Origin: Azospirillum oleiclasticum
GTDB taxonomy: Bacteria; Pseudomonadota; Alphaproteobacteria; Azospirillales; Azospirillaceae
Length of the DNA: 60,639 nt
NCBI RefSeq assembly: GCF_013423485.1
Contig: NZ_JABFFR010000044.1
Span: forward strand, 1-60,639
Direction: 5' to 3'
The position numbers and the translations under genes are program-made. Shown here in pieces: positions 42,354 to 51,002 of the stretch. Each line of letters begins with the position of its first letter. Position 1 is the stretch's first letter. The notes under the pieces are model-generated. The model did no database searches, was not told the DNA's origin, and saw nothing but the letters and a program-made list of their open reading frames with translations.

Positions 42354-43625
42354 CTAATCGCCGGCCGGCAGGGGTGCGGCCAGCGCCACCGGCGTGTCGT
42401 CGATGGGGAAATGCAGCAGCGCCGCCACCAGTCCGGCGACCGCGGTGGCGATCCACACCGCGCCGTAGGAGCCGGTGGCGTCGAACACCCAGCCGCCCAT
42501 CCAGGATCCCAGGAAGGAGCCGATCTGGTGGCTGAGGAAGCAGAGGCCGAACAGCGTGCCGAGATGGCGCGTGCCGAAGACCTTCGCCACCAGCCCGCTG
42601 GTCAGCGGCACGGTGCCGAGCCAGGTCAGCCCCATGACGGCGGCGAACAGGATGACGGCCGCTTCCGTCTTGGGGCCGAGGAAGAAGGCGGCGATGGCGG
42701 CCCCGCGGATCAGGTAGAGCCAGCCCAGCAGCCGCTGCTGCGGGTAGCGCCCGCCAAGCCAGCCGCAGCCCCAGCTCCCGACCATGTTGAACAGCCCGAT
42801 CAGCGCCAGCGCCGTCGCCCCCATCCCGGTCGCGACACCGCACAGCGTCAGATAGGCCGGCAGATGGGTGGCGATGAAGGCGAGCTGGAAGCCGCAGGTG
42901 AAGAAGCCCAGCGTCAGCAGGCAATAGCCGCGGTTGCCCAGCGCCTGCGCCACCGCGGCCCGCAGCGGCATCGCCGGGCCTCCCCCCCCGCTGGCCGCCG
43001 CCGCACCGCCACCAGCGACCATGGCGGCACGCTCGCCGCGGTCGAGCAGCAGCCCGAGCGGGGCCACCGCCAGCATGCAGCCGGCCAGCGCCATCAGCGC
43101 CACCGCCGGCCCCGACAGCGCGGTGACGCCCTGCGCCAGCGGCACCAGAAGCACCTGCCCGGCCGAGCCGCCGGCGCTGACCAGCCCCAGCGCGGCGCTG
43201 CGCCGCTCCGCCGGCACCGCGCGCCCGACCGCGGTCAGCACCACGCCGAAGCTGGTGCAGCTGATGCCCGCCCCGACCAGAACGCCGATGCCCAGCACCA
43301 GCATCGGCCCGGTCGGCACCAGCGCCGGCAGGGTCAGCCCGGCGGCGAACAGCGCCGCACCCACCGCCACCACGGGTGCCGACCCGTGACGGTCGGCCGC
43401 CGCCCCGGCGAGGGGCTGGGCGAAGCCCCAGACGAGGTTGTGCAGGGCGATGGCGAAGGCGATGGTCGCCACCGGCAGGTCGTGCACCGCCGAATAGCTG
43501 CCGACGAACAGTCCGAAGGTCTGCCGGATGCCCATGGCCGCGCTGATCACAACGGCACCCGCCACCACCGCGAGCGCCGCACCCCCAAGCCGGCCGGCCG
43601 GCTCCCCCCGTTCGCTGAACACCAT
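42354..43625 (-). CDS. MFS transporter (monocarboxylate/oxalate-formate antiporter-like)
   Basis: A 423-residue carrier with twelve hydrophobic segments. The opening helix GAVVISAAMGIRQTFGLFVGSYSAVHDLP, the loop ALHNLVWGFAQPLAGAAADRHG (motif A-like) and GTRHLGTLFGLCFLSHQIGSFLGSWMGGWVFDATGSY are typical of the monocarboxylate and YbfB/oxalate-formate-like MFS groups. Substrate is not predictable. It stands alone, 99 bases downstream of the mlaA-like gene on the same strand. Confidence 0.88.
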   Translation of the reverse strand: MVFSERGEPAGRLGGAALAVVAGAVVISAAMGIRQTFGLFVGSYSAVHDLPVATIAFAIALHNLVWGFAQPLAGAAADRHGSAPVVAVGAALFAAGLTLPALVPTGPMLVLGIGVLVGAGISCTSFGVVLTAVGRAVPAERRSAALGLVSAGGSAGQVLLVPLAQGVTALSGPAVALMALAGCMLAVAPLGLLLDRGERAAMVAGGGAAAASGGGGPAMPLRAAVAQALGNRGYCLLTLGFFTCGFQLAFIATHLPAYLTLCGVATGMGATALALIGLFNMVGSWGCGWLGGRYPQQRLLGWLYLIRGAAIAAFFLGPKTEAAVILFAAVMGLTWLGTVPLTSGLVAKVFGTRHLGTLFGLCFLSHQIGSFLGSWMGGWVFDATGSYGAVWIATAVAGLVAALLHFPIDDTPVALAAPLPAGD

Positions 43626-43724
43626 GTCGCCTCCCCGCCGCGGCGGAATGCCCGGCCGGTGCGATGCTAGACATGCCGACCGGGGGTGGCGAACGAACCC
43701 TCCTCCCCGACGGGTGAGCGGCGT

Positions 43725-44429
43725 TCACGCCCCCGGCAGGGGCGGGGCGCAGGAGGTGGCGAGATAGTCCTGGTACTCCGTACGCTTCACGGCGTACGCG
43801 TCGTCAACCTCCTCGCCGTCGGGCGTGCGCACGTCGGTGGAGTAGCGGAGGGTGGAGGCGGTGCCGCCGATGTCGATGACGATGAAGTCCGCCGCCGCCA
43901 GCACCGTGGAGATGAAGCTGAGGGCGTAGACCTCCAGCGCCACCGCGCCGGCGAGTGCGGCGGCGCTGTACAGGCTGGCCGAGCCGACCAGCGGCAGCAC
44001 CAGGTAGGGGCCGGGGGGCAGGCCGGTGTGGCAGAGCGATTCGCCGAAGTCGCGCTCCGTCCGCTGCAGGCCCGCCGCACCCGCCACGTCGAACAGCCCG
44101 CCGATCCCCACCGTGGAATTGACGGCGAAGCGCGCCACCGACGTGCCGGTGCCCGGCAGGTCGCCGGACAGCGCGTTGTTCAGGATGAACTCGATCTCGG
44201 TCAGGTTGGAGTAGACGTTGCCGAGCCCGGTCACCACCGGCTGCGGCAGCCACGGTCCCACCGTCTCCACCGTCGGGTCGATGACCCGCTCCACCACCGC
44301 GGTGTTGAAGGCGAACATCGCGCGGTTGAAGGCTTCGAACGGATCATCGGCGGCGCGCGCGGTGAAGGGCAGGGCGAGGCTTCCCGCCAGCGCCAGCAGG
44401 GCGACGGCCGATGCACGGAGAGATGGCAT
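43725..44429 (-). CDS. mlaA: MlaA/VacJ-family protein without a lipobox
   Basis: The 234-residue protein has a signal peptide (MPSLRASAVALLALAGSLALPFTARA) and the family body: DDPFEAFNRAMFAFN, RFAVNSTVGIGGLFDVA, ERDFGESLCHTGLPPGPYLVLPLVG and the terminal YSTD-R-YQDYL. MlaA removes misplaced phospholipids from the outer leaflet of the outer membrane. The signal ends in ARAAD with no cysteine, so it would not be lipidated, unlike E. coli MlaA. Other mla genes are not in the window. It is divergent from the RraA-family gene. Confidence 0.87.
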   Translation of the reverse strand: MPSLRASAVALLALAGSLALPFTARAADDPFEAFNRAMFAFNTAVVERVIDPTVETVGPWLPQPVVTGLGNVYSNLTEIEFILNNALSGDLPGTGTSVARFAVNSTVGIGGLFDVAGAAGLQRTERDFGESLCHTGLPPGPYLVLPLVGSASLYSAAALAGAVALEVYALSFISTVLAAADFIVIDIGGTASTLRYSTDVRTPDGEEVDDAYAVKRTEYQDYLATSCAPPLPGA

Positions 44430-44578
44430 GCGCGGGGCTCCACAGGACCGGACACGCGCAGTCTATCCGGCGTGCGGAAGGCCGTCGAGCGACGCTTTCC
44501 CGTGGGCGCCGCGCCGTCCTATATCATGCGTTCCAAGACACGCGGGGGCATCCGGCCGCCCGCCATCCAGGAGTTGCC

Positions 44579-45283
44579 ATGCCGCTCGACCCCGCCATCC
44601 TCGACACGCTGAAGGCCGTGTCGACCGCCACCATCACCACGGTCCTGCTGAAGAAGGGGCTGCGCAACGTGTGGATGCGCGGCACCCGTCCGATCCGCTC
44701 CGGCCAGGGCCGCGTGGTCGGCCCCGCCTTCACGCTGCGCTTCGTGCCGGCGCGCGAGGATCTGGCGACTCCGGAGAGCTGGGCCTCCCCCATCTCCACC
44801 CGGGCCGCCATCGAGGCGATGCCGGAGGGCTGCGTGGCGGTGGCCGACGCCATGGGCGTGACCGACGCCGGCATCTTCGGCGACATCCTGTGCGCCCGCA
44901 TGGGCAAGCGCGGCGTCGCCGGGCTGGTCACCGACGGGGTGATGCGCGACGCGGCCGGCGTGCTCGGCACCGGCCTGCCGGTGTGGTGCAACGGCATCGC
45001 CGCACCGCCGTCCGTGGCGGGCCTGACCTTCGTGGCGTGGCAGCAGCCGATCGCCTGCGGCGGCGTCGCCGTCTTCCCCGACGACATCGTCGTGGTGGAC
45101 GACGACGGCGCCGTGCTGATCCCCGCCAGATTCCTGGAGGTGGTGCTGGCCGAAGCGCCCGAGCAGGAGCTGATGGAGGCCTGGATCATGACCGAGGTCG
45201 ACCGCGGTGTGGCCCTCCCCGGCCTCTACCCCATGAACGAGGAGACCAAGGCCCGCTACAAGGCCTTCAAGGAGCAGGCGTAA
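44579..45283 (+). CDS. RraA-family protein (HMG/CHA aldolase-like)
   Basis: A 234-residue protein with the RraA/class II aldolase fold: STATITTVLLKKGLRNVWMRG, GRVVGPAFTLRF, IFGDILCARMGKRGVAGLVTDGVMRD and GGVAVFPDDIVVVDDDGAVLIP. The G-D...R-D pair needed for metal and pyruvate binding in the aldolases is present, so a catalytic lyase or isomerase is more likely than an RNase E regulator. AGGAG precedes the ATG at 44579. It opens a cluster with GntR, TRAP and RpiB genes, so sugar-acid metabolism is the probable context. Confidence 0.85.
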   Translation: MPLDPAILDTLKAVSTATITTVLLKKGLRNVWMRGTRPIRSGQGRVVGPAFTLRFVPAREDLATPESWASPISTRAAIEAMPEGCVAVADAMGVTDAGIFGDILCARMGKRGVAGLVTDGVMRDAAGVLGTGLPVWCNGIAAPPSVAGLTFVAWQQPIACGGVAVFPDDIVVVDDDGAVLIPARFLEVVLAEAPEQELMEAWIMTEVDRGVALPGLYPMNEETKARYKAFKEQA

Positions 45284-45289
45284 CGCGGA

Positions 45290-45356
45290 CGGCCCCACCC
45301 CGACCCTCCCCCATCTTCGACGGGGGAGGGTGCCCGCGAAGCGGCCGGGTGGGGGC
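45290..45356. repeat. Short copy of the palindromic REP-like element
   Basis: The core CCTCCCCCATCTTCGACGGG and its flanks match 5656-5691, and terminal GGCCCCACCC/GGGTGGGGGCC arms close the structure. It lies between the RraA-family gene and gntR, just after a stop codon, as at the first copy. Confidence 0.8.
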
Positions 45357-45423
45357 CGGACGCGGCCACTCCCCACCCTTCGCAAACAGGATGGTTGACC
45401 GTCCAAACAAAACGCGGCATAAC

Positions 45424-45434
45424 TGGTCAGACCA
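45424..45434. promoter_or_regulatory. GntR (FadR-type) operator upstream of gntR
   Basis: TGGTCAGACCA is a perfect TGGT-N3-ACCA palindrome, the classic site for FadR-subfamily regulators, 20 bases before the gntR start. It is preceded by AAC, so the left half reads AACTGGT, identical to the half-site at the apionate promoter. Confidence 0.7.
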
Positions 45435-45453
45435 CGGCAAGGACAGTGTGCGC

Positions 45454-46239
45454 ATGGTCGTCGTCACCCGCGAGGACAGCCAGGACGGGCTCAAAGCCTC
45501 GGACAAGGTCTTCGCCTTCTTCCGGGACAAGTTGTTGAACGGCGAGTTGAAGCCGGGCGACCGGCTGCTGGCGGAGCGGGAGCTGGCGGCGGCACTGGAC
45601 GTCAGCCGGCCGCTGCTGCGGGAATCGCTGCGTTCGCTCGCCATGCTGGGCTTCCTCGACATCCAGCACGGGCGCGGCACGGTGGTGCGCCACGCCGACG
45701 TGGCGGTCCTGCGCGACTTCTTCACCTTCAGCCTGGCCCAGCAGCCGGACATCCTGGAGGACGTCATGCAGGGCCGCATCGCCATCGAGTGCCAGGCGAT
45801 CCGGCTGGCGTGCGAGCGCGCGTCCGACCGCGACCTCGCCCGCGTCCAGGCGACGCTCGACGCCATCATGGCGACGCTGAACGACCCGGCGAAGGGCGGC
45901 GAGGCGGATTTCCAGTTCCACCTCGCCATCGTCGGGGCGGCACACAGCGGCGTGCTGTCCACCATGTACGCGGCCATCTCGGCGCTGCTGCTGCGCTCCC
46001 ACGTGCAGCGGCGGGCGGTCACCATCCCGGTGGAGGGCATCCGCGACTATCTCGCCGACGCCCACCGCGAGGTCTTCCTGTCCATCCTGCGCCGCGACCC
46101 CGACGACGCCGAGCGCAAGCTGCGCGAGCATTTCACCATCGGCGACGAGCTGCGCCGCCGCAGCATCATCGCCGCCTACCAGGACGCGGCCACCGCAAAC
46201 GGGGCCGCGCGACCAAACAACCAGGAGGGAACGCCATGA
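45454..46239 (+). CDS. GntR-family regulator, FadR/FCD subfamily
   Basis: A 261-residue repressor. The winged helix reads DKVFAFFRDKLLNGELKPGDRLLAERELAAALDVSRPLLRESLRSLAMLGFLDIQHGRGTVV, and the FCD domain that binds small carboxylates follows, with the metal-ligand histidines expected in FQFHLAIVGAAHS and DAHREVF. Its stop overlaps the ATG of the TRAP binding protein, so it heads the transporter operon, and a TGGT-N3-ACCA site precedes it. It most likely senses the transported sugar acid or a metabolite of it. Confidence 0.92.
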   Translation: MVVVTREDSQDGLKASDKVFAFFRDKLLNGELKPGDRLLAERELAAALDVSRPLLRESLRSLAMLGFLDIQHGRGTVVRHADVAVLRDFFTFSLAQQPDILEDVMQGRIAIECQAIRLACERASDRDLARVQATLDAIMATLNDPAKGGEADFQFHLAIVGAAHSGVLSTMYAAISALLLRSHVQRRAVTIPVEGIRDYLADAHREVFLSILRRDPDDAERKLREHFTIGDELRRRSIIAAYQDAATANGAARPNNQEGTP

Positions 46240-47231
46240 GCTTTCTGACCCGCTTCGCACCGCTGGCCGCCGGCGTCCTCGCCGCGACCCTCGTCATCGG
46301 CGGCCCGGCCGCGGCCAAGGATCTGCGCTACGCCCATGTCGGGGCCGAGGGCGACATCCAGACCCGCTTCGCCGACGAGGCCGCCAAGGCGATCGAGCAG
46401 GCGACCCAGGGCCGCCACAAGGTCAAGGTCTTCCCGGCCAGCCAGCTCGGCGGCGTGTCGGAGATGGTCGACGGCATCCGCATGGGCTCCATCTCCATGG
46501 GCCACCACGACTTCGCGTCGCTGGCCCGCATCGTGCCGGAGGTGGCGGTCTTCAACGCGCCCTTCATCTACCGCGACGCCACCCACGCGCTGCGCGCCAC
46601 CGATCCCGACAGCCCGGCGGTCGCCGCCATCAACGAGAAGCTGGTGAAGGACGGCGGGGTGCGGATCATCGGCCGCATCTACCGCGGCGCCCGCCACATC
46701 AGCGCCAAGTTCGCGGTCAAGAGCCCGGCCGACCTCGCCAACAAGCCCTTCCGCGCGGTGCCGCTGGAGCTGTGGGTGTCGATGGTCAAGGGTTTCGGCG
46801 CCATCCCCACGCCCGTGGAGGTGGCGGAGCTGCCGACCGCGCTGATGACCGGTCTGGTGGTCGGGCAGGAGAACCCGCTGACCATGATCAACGCCAACAA
46901 GCTGTACGAGGTGCAGTCGCACGTCTCGCTGACCGGCCACATGCACTCCGTGCTCGCCGTCTTCATCAACGAGCAGGTCTGGCAGGGCATCCCGGACGCC
47001 GACCGCAAGGCCATCAAGACCGCCCTGAACCAGAAGGCGGAGGAGTCGCTGGTCTGGGCGACCGAGGCCGAGAAGACGCTGGTCGGCGAGTTGAAGGGCA
47101 AGGGCGTCACCTTCGTGACGCCGGAGAACGGGCTCGACCTCGCGGCCTTCAAGAAATCGGTGATGGCACAGGTGTCCAAGGACTTCCCGGCCTGGGACGG
47201 CCTCATCAAGCAGATCGACGCCGTGAAGTGA
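46236..47231 (+). CDS. dctP: TRAP transporter solute-binding protein (second system)
   Basis: The 331-residue protein has a Sec signal (MSFLTRFAPLAAGVLAATLVIGG, cleavage near AAA-K) and family features: HKVKVFPASQLGGVSEMVDGIRMGSISMG, KPFRAVPLELWVSMVKG with the substrate-binding arginine, and VGQENPLTMI. AGGAGGG lies ahead of its ATG, which overlaps the gntR stop. Linkage to RraA-family and RpiB genes suggests a sugar-acid or polyhydroxy-acid ligand. It is only distantly similar to the first DctP in this window. Confidence 0.9.
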   Translation: MSFLTRFAPLAAGVLAATLVIGGPAAAKDLRYAHVGAEGDIQTRFADEAAKAIEQATQGRHKVKVFPASQLGGVSEMVDGIRMGSISMGHHDFASLARIVPEVAVFNAPFIYRDATHALRATDPDSPAVAAINEKLVKDGGVRIIGRIYRGARHISAKFAVKSPADLANKPFRAVPLELWVSMVKGFGAIPTPVEVAELPTALMTGLVVGQENPLTMINANKLYEVQSHVSLTGHMHSVLAVFINEQVWQGIPDADRKAIKTALNQKAEESLVWATEAEKTLVGELKGKGVTFVTPENGLDLAAFKKSVMAQVSKDFPAWDGLIKQIDAVK

Positions 47232-47286
47232 GCGGCGGCGGACCCCTCACCGGGGGTCCGCACCCCGTCCGCAAGGCCCGCATCCC

Positions 47287-47754
47287 ATGACCGCCATGCT
47301 CCGCAAGCTTCTGACGGCGCTGAACGTGCTGCTGCTGTTCGGCCTCGTCCTCGTCCCGTCGCTGCAGATCGTCATGCGCACGATCGGCTTCCCCTTCATC
47401 GGAGCGGAGGAGCTGACCCGCTTCCTGCTGATCTGCCTGGTCTTCACCGGCTTCCCGCTGGTGGTGGCGCATGGCGAGAACATCGTGATGGGGGAGCTGA
47501 AGGCGGCCCTGCCGACCGCCGCGCGGCGCGCCATCGACCTGCTGATATCGGCCACCGCCATCGCCGCCACCGTCTTCGTGGCGTACGTCACCGTACGCAC
47601 GGCCATGCAGTACATGACCAACGCCACGCCGACGCTGAAGATCCCCTTCTGGCTCTTCATGTCGGCGACCTTCGTCGGCTTCGCCGGGGCGGCGCTGGTG
47701 CACATCCGTCACCTGCGGCACCCGCCGCAGCGCGACACCAACATCGCCCTCTGA
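47287..47754 (+). CDS. dctQ: TRAP transporter small membrane subunit (second system)
   Basis: A 155-residue, four-segment membrane protein with the DctQ pattern VPSLQIVMRTIGFPFIGAEELTRFLLICLVFTGFPLVVAHGENIVM. It begins 55 bases after dctP and ends 15 bases before dctM. The gap after dctP holds a GGGTCCGCACCCCGTCC stretch but no clear terminator. Confidence 0.88.
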   Translation: MTAMLRKLLTALNVLLLFGLVLVPSLQIVMRTIGFPFIGAEELTRFLLICLVFTGFPLVVAHGENIVMGELKAALPTAARRAIDLLISATAIAATVFVAYVTVRTAMQYMTNATPTLKIPFWLFMSATFVGFAGAALVHIRHLRHPPQRDTNIAL

Positions 47755-47769
47755 CCCCGGAGCACGCCG

Positions 47770-49044
47770 ATGGGCATGGTCATGCTGGCGAGCTTCCTCG
47801 TCCTCTTCATCGCCGGATTTCCGGTCGTCTACACCATCCTGCTGCCGGCCACCGCCTACATCCTGTGGGAGGAGCTGCCCTACGGGCTGCTGGCCCAGCG
47901 CATCACCTATGCGCTGGACAGCTTCCCGCTGGTCGCCGTACCGCTCTTCATCTTCGTCGGCAACCTGATGAATCTGGCCGGCATCACCGACCGCATCTTC
48001 CGCTTCGCCGACACCCTCGTCGGCCGGGTGCCGGGCGGGCTGGCGCAGGTCAACATCTTCTCCAGCCTGATCTTTTCCGGCATGTCGGGGGCGGCGCTGG
48101 CAGACGTCGGCGGGCTCGGCCGCATCGAGATCGCGGCGATGAACAAGAAGGGCTTCGACCCCGCCTTCTCCGGTGCCGTCACGGGTGCGTCGGCCATCGT
48201 CGGGCCGATCTTCCCGCCCAGCATCCCGCTGATCGTCTACGGCTCGGTCACCAGCGTGTCGATCGTGCAGCTCCTCATCGCCGGCATCGTGCCGGCGCTG
48301 CTCTGCGTCGCCTTCCTGATGCTGACGGCGGCGATCATCGCGCTGCGCAAGGGCTACCCGCGCGCCGAGCGCTGGCCGCGGGGGCGTGAGATCTGGCGCG
48401 ACCTGAAGCCGGCGCTGCCGGCGCTGCTCGCCCCGGTCTTCATGATCAGCGGCATGCTGAGCGGTCTGTTCACCCCGACGGAAGCCGCGGGTGTGACGGT
48501 GCTCTACGTCATCGCCGTGGGCTTCCTCTATTACCGCGAGATGACGGTGGACCACCTGATCGGTGCCGCCATCGTCACCGCGCGCAACACCAGCGCCATC
48601 CTGATCATCGTCGCGGTGGCGGCGCTGTTCGGCTGGATCCTGGCGGTGGAGCAGATCCCGCAGGACGTGGCCCGCCTGCTGCTCGGCATCTCCAAGGACC
48701 CGCTGGTGCTGCTGCTGATCGTCAACCTGCTGTTCTTCGTGGCCGGCATGTTCCTCGACAGCACCACCGCGACGCTACTGATCGTGCCGATCATCGCGCC
48801 GCCGCTGGTGGCCGCCGGTGTCGACCCGGTCCATCTGGGCATCGTCACCATCTTCAACCTGATGATCGGGCTGCTGACGCCGCCGATGGGGTTGTCGCTG
48901 TTCCTGCTGACCGACATCGCGCGGGTCAGCATGCGCGACCTGCTGCGGGCGCTGCTGCCCTTCTACCTCCCCCTGCTGGGCACCCTGGCGGTCATCACGC
49001 TGTGGGCCGACCTGACGCTCTGGCTGCCCGGCCTGCTGCGCTGA
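47770..49044 (+). CDS. dctM: TRAP transporter large permease subunit (second system)
   Basis: The 424-residue permease has about twelve segments with family motifs: AVPLFIFVGNLMNLAGIT, SGMSGAALADVGGLGRIEIAAM, IFPPSIPLIVYG and GLLTPPMGLSLFLL. It works with the neighbouring DctP and DctQ as a sodium-driven importer. CCCGGAGCACGCCG precedes its ATG. The RpiB gene follows after 40 bases. Confidence 0.92.
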   Translation: MGMVMLASFLVLFIAGFPVVYTILLPATAYILWEELPYGLLAQRITYALDSFPLVAVPLFIFVGNLMNLAGITDRIFRFADTLVGRVPGGLAQVNIFSSLIFSGMSGAALADVGGLGRIEIAAMNKKGFDPAFSGAVTGASAIVGPIFPPSIPLIVYGSVTSVSIVQLLIAGIVPALLCVAFLMLTAAIIALRKGYPRAERWPRGREIWRDLKPALPALLAPVFMISGMLSGLFTPTEAAGVTVLYVIAVGFLYYREMTVDHLIGAAIVTARNTSAILIIVAVAALFGWILAVEQIPQDVARLLLGISKDPLVLLLIVNLLFFVAGMFLDSTTATLLIVPIIAPPLVAAGVDPVHLGIVTIFNLMIGLLTPPMGLSLFLLTDIARVSMRDLLRALLPFYLPLLGTLAVITLWADLTLWLPGLLR

Positions 49045-49084
49045 CACCATTTCCAAGGCCCGTTTTCCAAGGAGAATTTCCGAC

Positions 49085-49531
49085 ATGCGCATCGTCATCG
49101 GATCCGACCACGCCGGCTGGCCGCTGAAGCCCGCCATCCTGGAGCACCTGACGGCCAAGGGGCACGAGGTGATCGACGTCGGCGCCTACGACGGCAACCC
49201 GGTGGACTTCCCCGACATCGCCCGCGCCCTGGCGGAGAAGATCACCTCGGGTGCGGCGGAGCGCGGCATCATGGTGTGCGGCACCGGCGTCGGCGCCTCC
49301 ATCGCCGCCAACAAGATGAAGGGCATCCGCGCCGCCGTCTGCCACGACGCCCACTCCGCCCACCAGTGCGTGGAGCATGACGACGTCAACGTCTGCTGCA
49401 TCGGCGCCAAGATCGTCGGCGCCTGGCTGGCGGTGGATCTGGTGGACGCCTACCTCACGGCCGAATTCTCCACCGACGAGGACTGCCGCCGCCGGGTGGA
49501 GAAGCTGCACGCGATGGACGCCGGGGCGTAA
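49085..49531 (+). CDS. rpiB: RpiB/LacAB-family sugar-phosphate isomerase
   Basis: The 148-residue protein opens MRIVIGSDHAGWPLKPAILEHL and has the catalytic Cys in MVCGTGVGASIAANK (C65), all as in ribose-5-phosphate isomerase B. The family interconverts aldose and ketose phosphates; some members isomerise D-erythrulose 4-phosphate to D-erythrose 4-phosphate, the step needed downstream of the apionate genes in this window. It lies at the end of the second TRAP operon with AAGGAG before its ATG. Actual substrate is open; generic RpiB function is the conservative call. Confidence 0.88.
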   Translation: MRIVIGSDHAGWPLKPAILEHLTAKGHEVIDVGAYDGNPVDFPDIARALAEKITSGAAERGIMVCGTGVGASIAANKMKGIRAAVCHDAHSAHQCVEHDDVNVCCIGAKIVGAWLAVDLVDAYLTAEFSTDEDCRRRVEKLHAMDAGA

Positions 49532-49564
49532 GGCGCCCCCTCACGAAAAAAATCTCCTCCTCCA

Positions 49565-49592
49565 TGTCACGCGGCGGGTCCCCCGTCTCGTC
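49565..49592 (+). promoter_or_regulatory. ECF41-type promoter
   Basis: TGTCACG at 49565-49571 and CGTC at 49589-49592 are separated by 17 bases, matching the -35 TGTCACA and -10 CGTC described for ECF41 sigma factors. The start of transcription would fall near 49600, about 50 bases before the decarboxylase-like gene, and the sigma factor gene lies in the same operon, so the loop is autoregulatory. Confidence 0.65.
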
Positions 49593-49650
49593 ATGGGGTC
49601 AGAGCGGGGCGGTGGCGCCCCGCCCGCGCCCCCCCGAGGAGGATCCTTCC

Positions 49651-50118
49651 ATGACCGAACGTCTCGACGCCTTCGCCGTCGTCCCCGCCGCCTTCCGCCC
49701 CTTCTACGCGGTGGAAAAATCCATCAAGGAAAGCGGGCTGGAGTACAGCCTGATCGAGCTGGTGAAGCTGCGCGCCTCGCAGATCAACGGCTGCGCCTAT
49801 TGCATCCACATGCACACCAGCGACGCCCGCGCCGCCGGGGAGACCGAGGAGCGGCTGCATCTGGTCGCCGCCTGGTGGGAATCCTCGCTCTTCACCCCGC
49901 GCGAGCGGGCGGCGCTGGCCTGGACCGAATCCCTGACCCTGATCGCGGAGACGCGCGCCCCCGACGCCGTGTACGATGCGCTGAAGGCGGAGTTCACGGA
50001 GCCGGAGATCGTGTGGCTGACCCTGCTGATCACCACCATCAACATGTGGAACCGCATCGCCGTCGGCTTCCGCAAGCAGCACCCGGCGAGCTGGGCGAAG
50101 ACGGCGGCGGCGGCGTGA
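49651..50118 (+). CDS. Carboxymuconolactone decarboxylase/AhpD-like protein
   Basis: A 155-residue helical protein with KLRASQINGCAYCIHMHTSDARAAG, where C48-x-x-C51 and H55 form the AhpD-type redox site. Such proteins act as peroxidase-like or disulfide-exchange enzymes. It is the kind of gene (carboxymuconolactone decarboxylase, oxidoreductase or epimerase) regularly paired with ECF41 sigma factors. GAGGAGGATCC precedes the ATG, and its stop overlaps the sigma factor's GTG. Confidence 0.92.
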   Translation: MTERLDAFAVVPAAFRPFYAVEKSIKESGLEYSLIELVKLRASQINGCAYCIHMHTSDARAAGETEERLHLVAAWWESSLFTPRERAALAWTESLTLIAETRAPDAVYDALKAEFTEPEIVWLTLLITTINMWNRIAVGFRKQHPASWAKTAAAA

Positions 50119-51002
50119 CCGCGCCCGTGGACACCGACGCGGCCCTGTTCGAGGAGCGGCGCCGCCCGCTCCTCCGCCTGGCCTACCGCATGCTGGGCTC
50201 GGTGGCGGAGGCCGAGGACATGGTGCAGGAGGCGTGGCTGCGCTGGCAGTCCGCCGACCGCGCCGCGGTGGGCGAGCCCGCGGCCTTCCTGACCACCGTG
50301 GTCACCCGCCTCTGCCTGGACCAGCTCAAATCGGCCCGCGTCCGGCGGGAGACCTATGTCGGCGCGTGGCTTCCCGAGCCGCTGGTGGAATCCATGACGA
50401 CCGAGGCTGCGGACGATGACGGGCTGGCGGGCGACCTGTCGGTGGCGCTGATGTTGACGCTGGAGCGGCTGTCGCCATTGGAGCGCGCGGCCTTCCTGCT
50501 GCACGACGTGTTCGACCTGGATTTCGACGCGGTGGCGCGGGCGCTGGGCCGCAACAACGCCACCTGCCGCAAGCTGGCGGCCCGCGCGCGGGAGCATGTG
50601 CGGGCGTCGCCCGCCCGCTACCCGGCCAGCCCCGACCAGGGGGAGGCGCTGACCCGCGCCTTCCTGGCGGCCACCCACCAGGGCGACATCGCAACCTTGC
50701 AGGGGCTGCTGGCGGCCGACGCCGTTCTGGTCGCCGACGGCGGCGGCAAGCGGCCGGCGGTGCTGAACCCGCTGCGCGGGGCCGACCGCATCGCCCGCTT
50801 CTTCGCCGGCCTGGCGCGCAAACACGCCGACGCGGTGCCCGCGGCGGCCACGCTGGTGCGCATCAACGGCATGCCCGGCTTCGTCTTCACCGCCGCCGAC
50901 GGGCTGCCGCAGACCACCGCCCTGGAGATCGACGGCGACCGCATCGCCGCCGTCTACATCATGCGCAACCCCGACAAGCTGGGGCATGTGCGGGCGGGGT
51001 GA
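50115..51002 (+). CDS. ECF41-group RNA polymerase sigma factor with SnoaL-like C-terminal domain
   Basis: A 295-residue sigma factor with region 2 (PLLRLAYRMLGSVAEAEDMVQEAWLRW), the ECF41 linker WLPEP at 85-89, region 4 (ERAAFLLHDVFDLDFDAVARALGRNNATCRKLAARAREHV) and a SnoaL-like extension ending RNPDKLGHVRAG, with the NPDKL motif at 285-289. In this group the extension, rather than an anti-sigma factor, tunes activity; none is encoded nearby. The GTG start at 50115 overlaps the preceding stop. Its promoter motif occurs upstream of the pair. The inducing signal is unknown; oxidative or envelope stress are guesses. Confidence 0.94.
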   Translation: MTAPVDTDAALFEERRRPLLRLAYRMLGSVAEAEDMVQEAWLRWQSADRAAVGEPAAFLTTVVTRLCLDQLKSARVRRETYVGAWLPEPLVESMTTEAADDDGLAGDLSVALMLTLERLSPLERAAFLLHDVFDLDFDAVARALGRNNATCRKLAARAREHVRASPARYPASPDQGEALTRAFLAATHQGDIATLQGLLAADAVLVADGGGKRPAVLNPLRGADRIARFFAGLARKHADAVPAAATLVRINGMPGFVFTAADGLPQTTALEIDGDRIAAVYIMRNPDKLGHVRAG

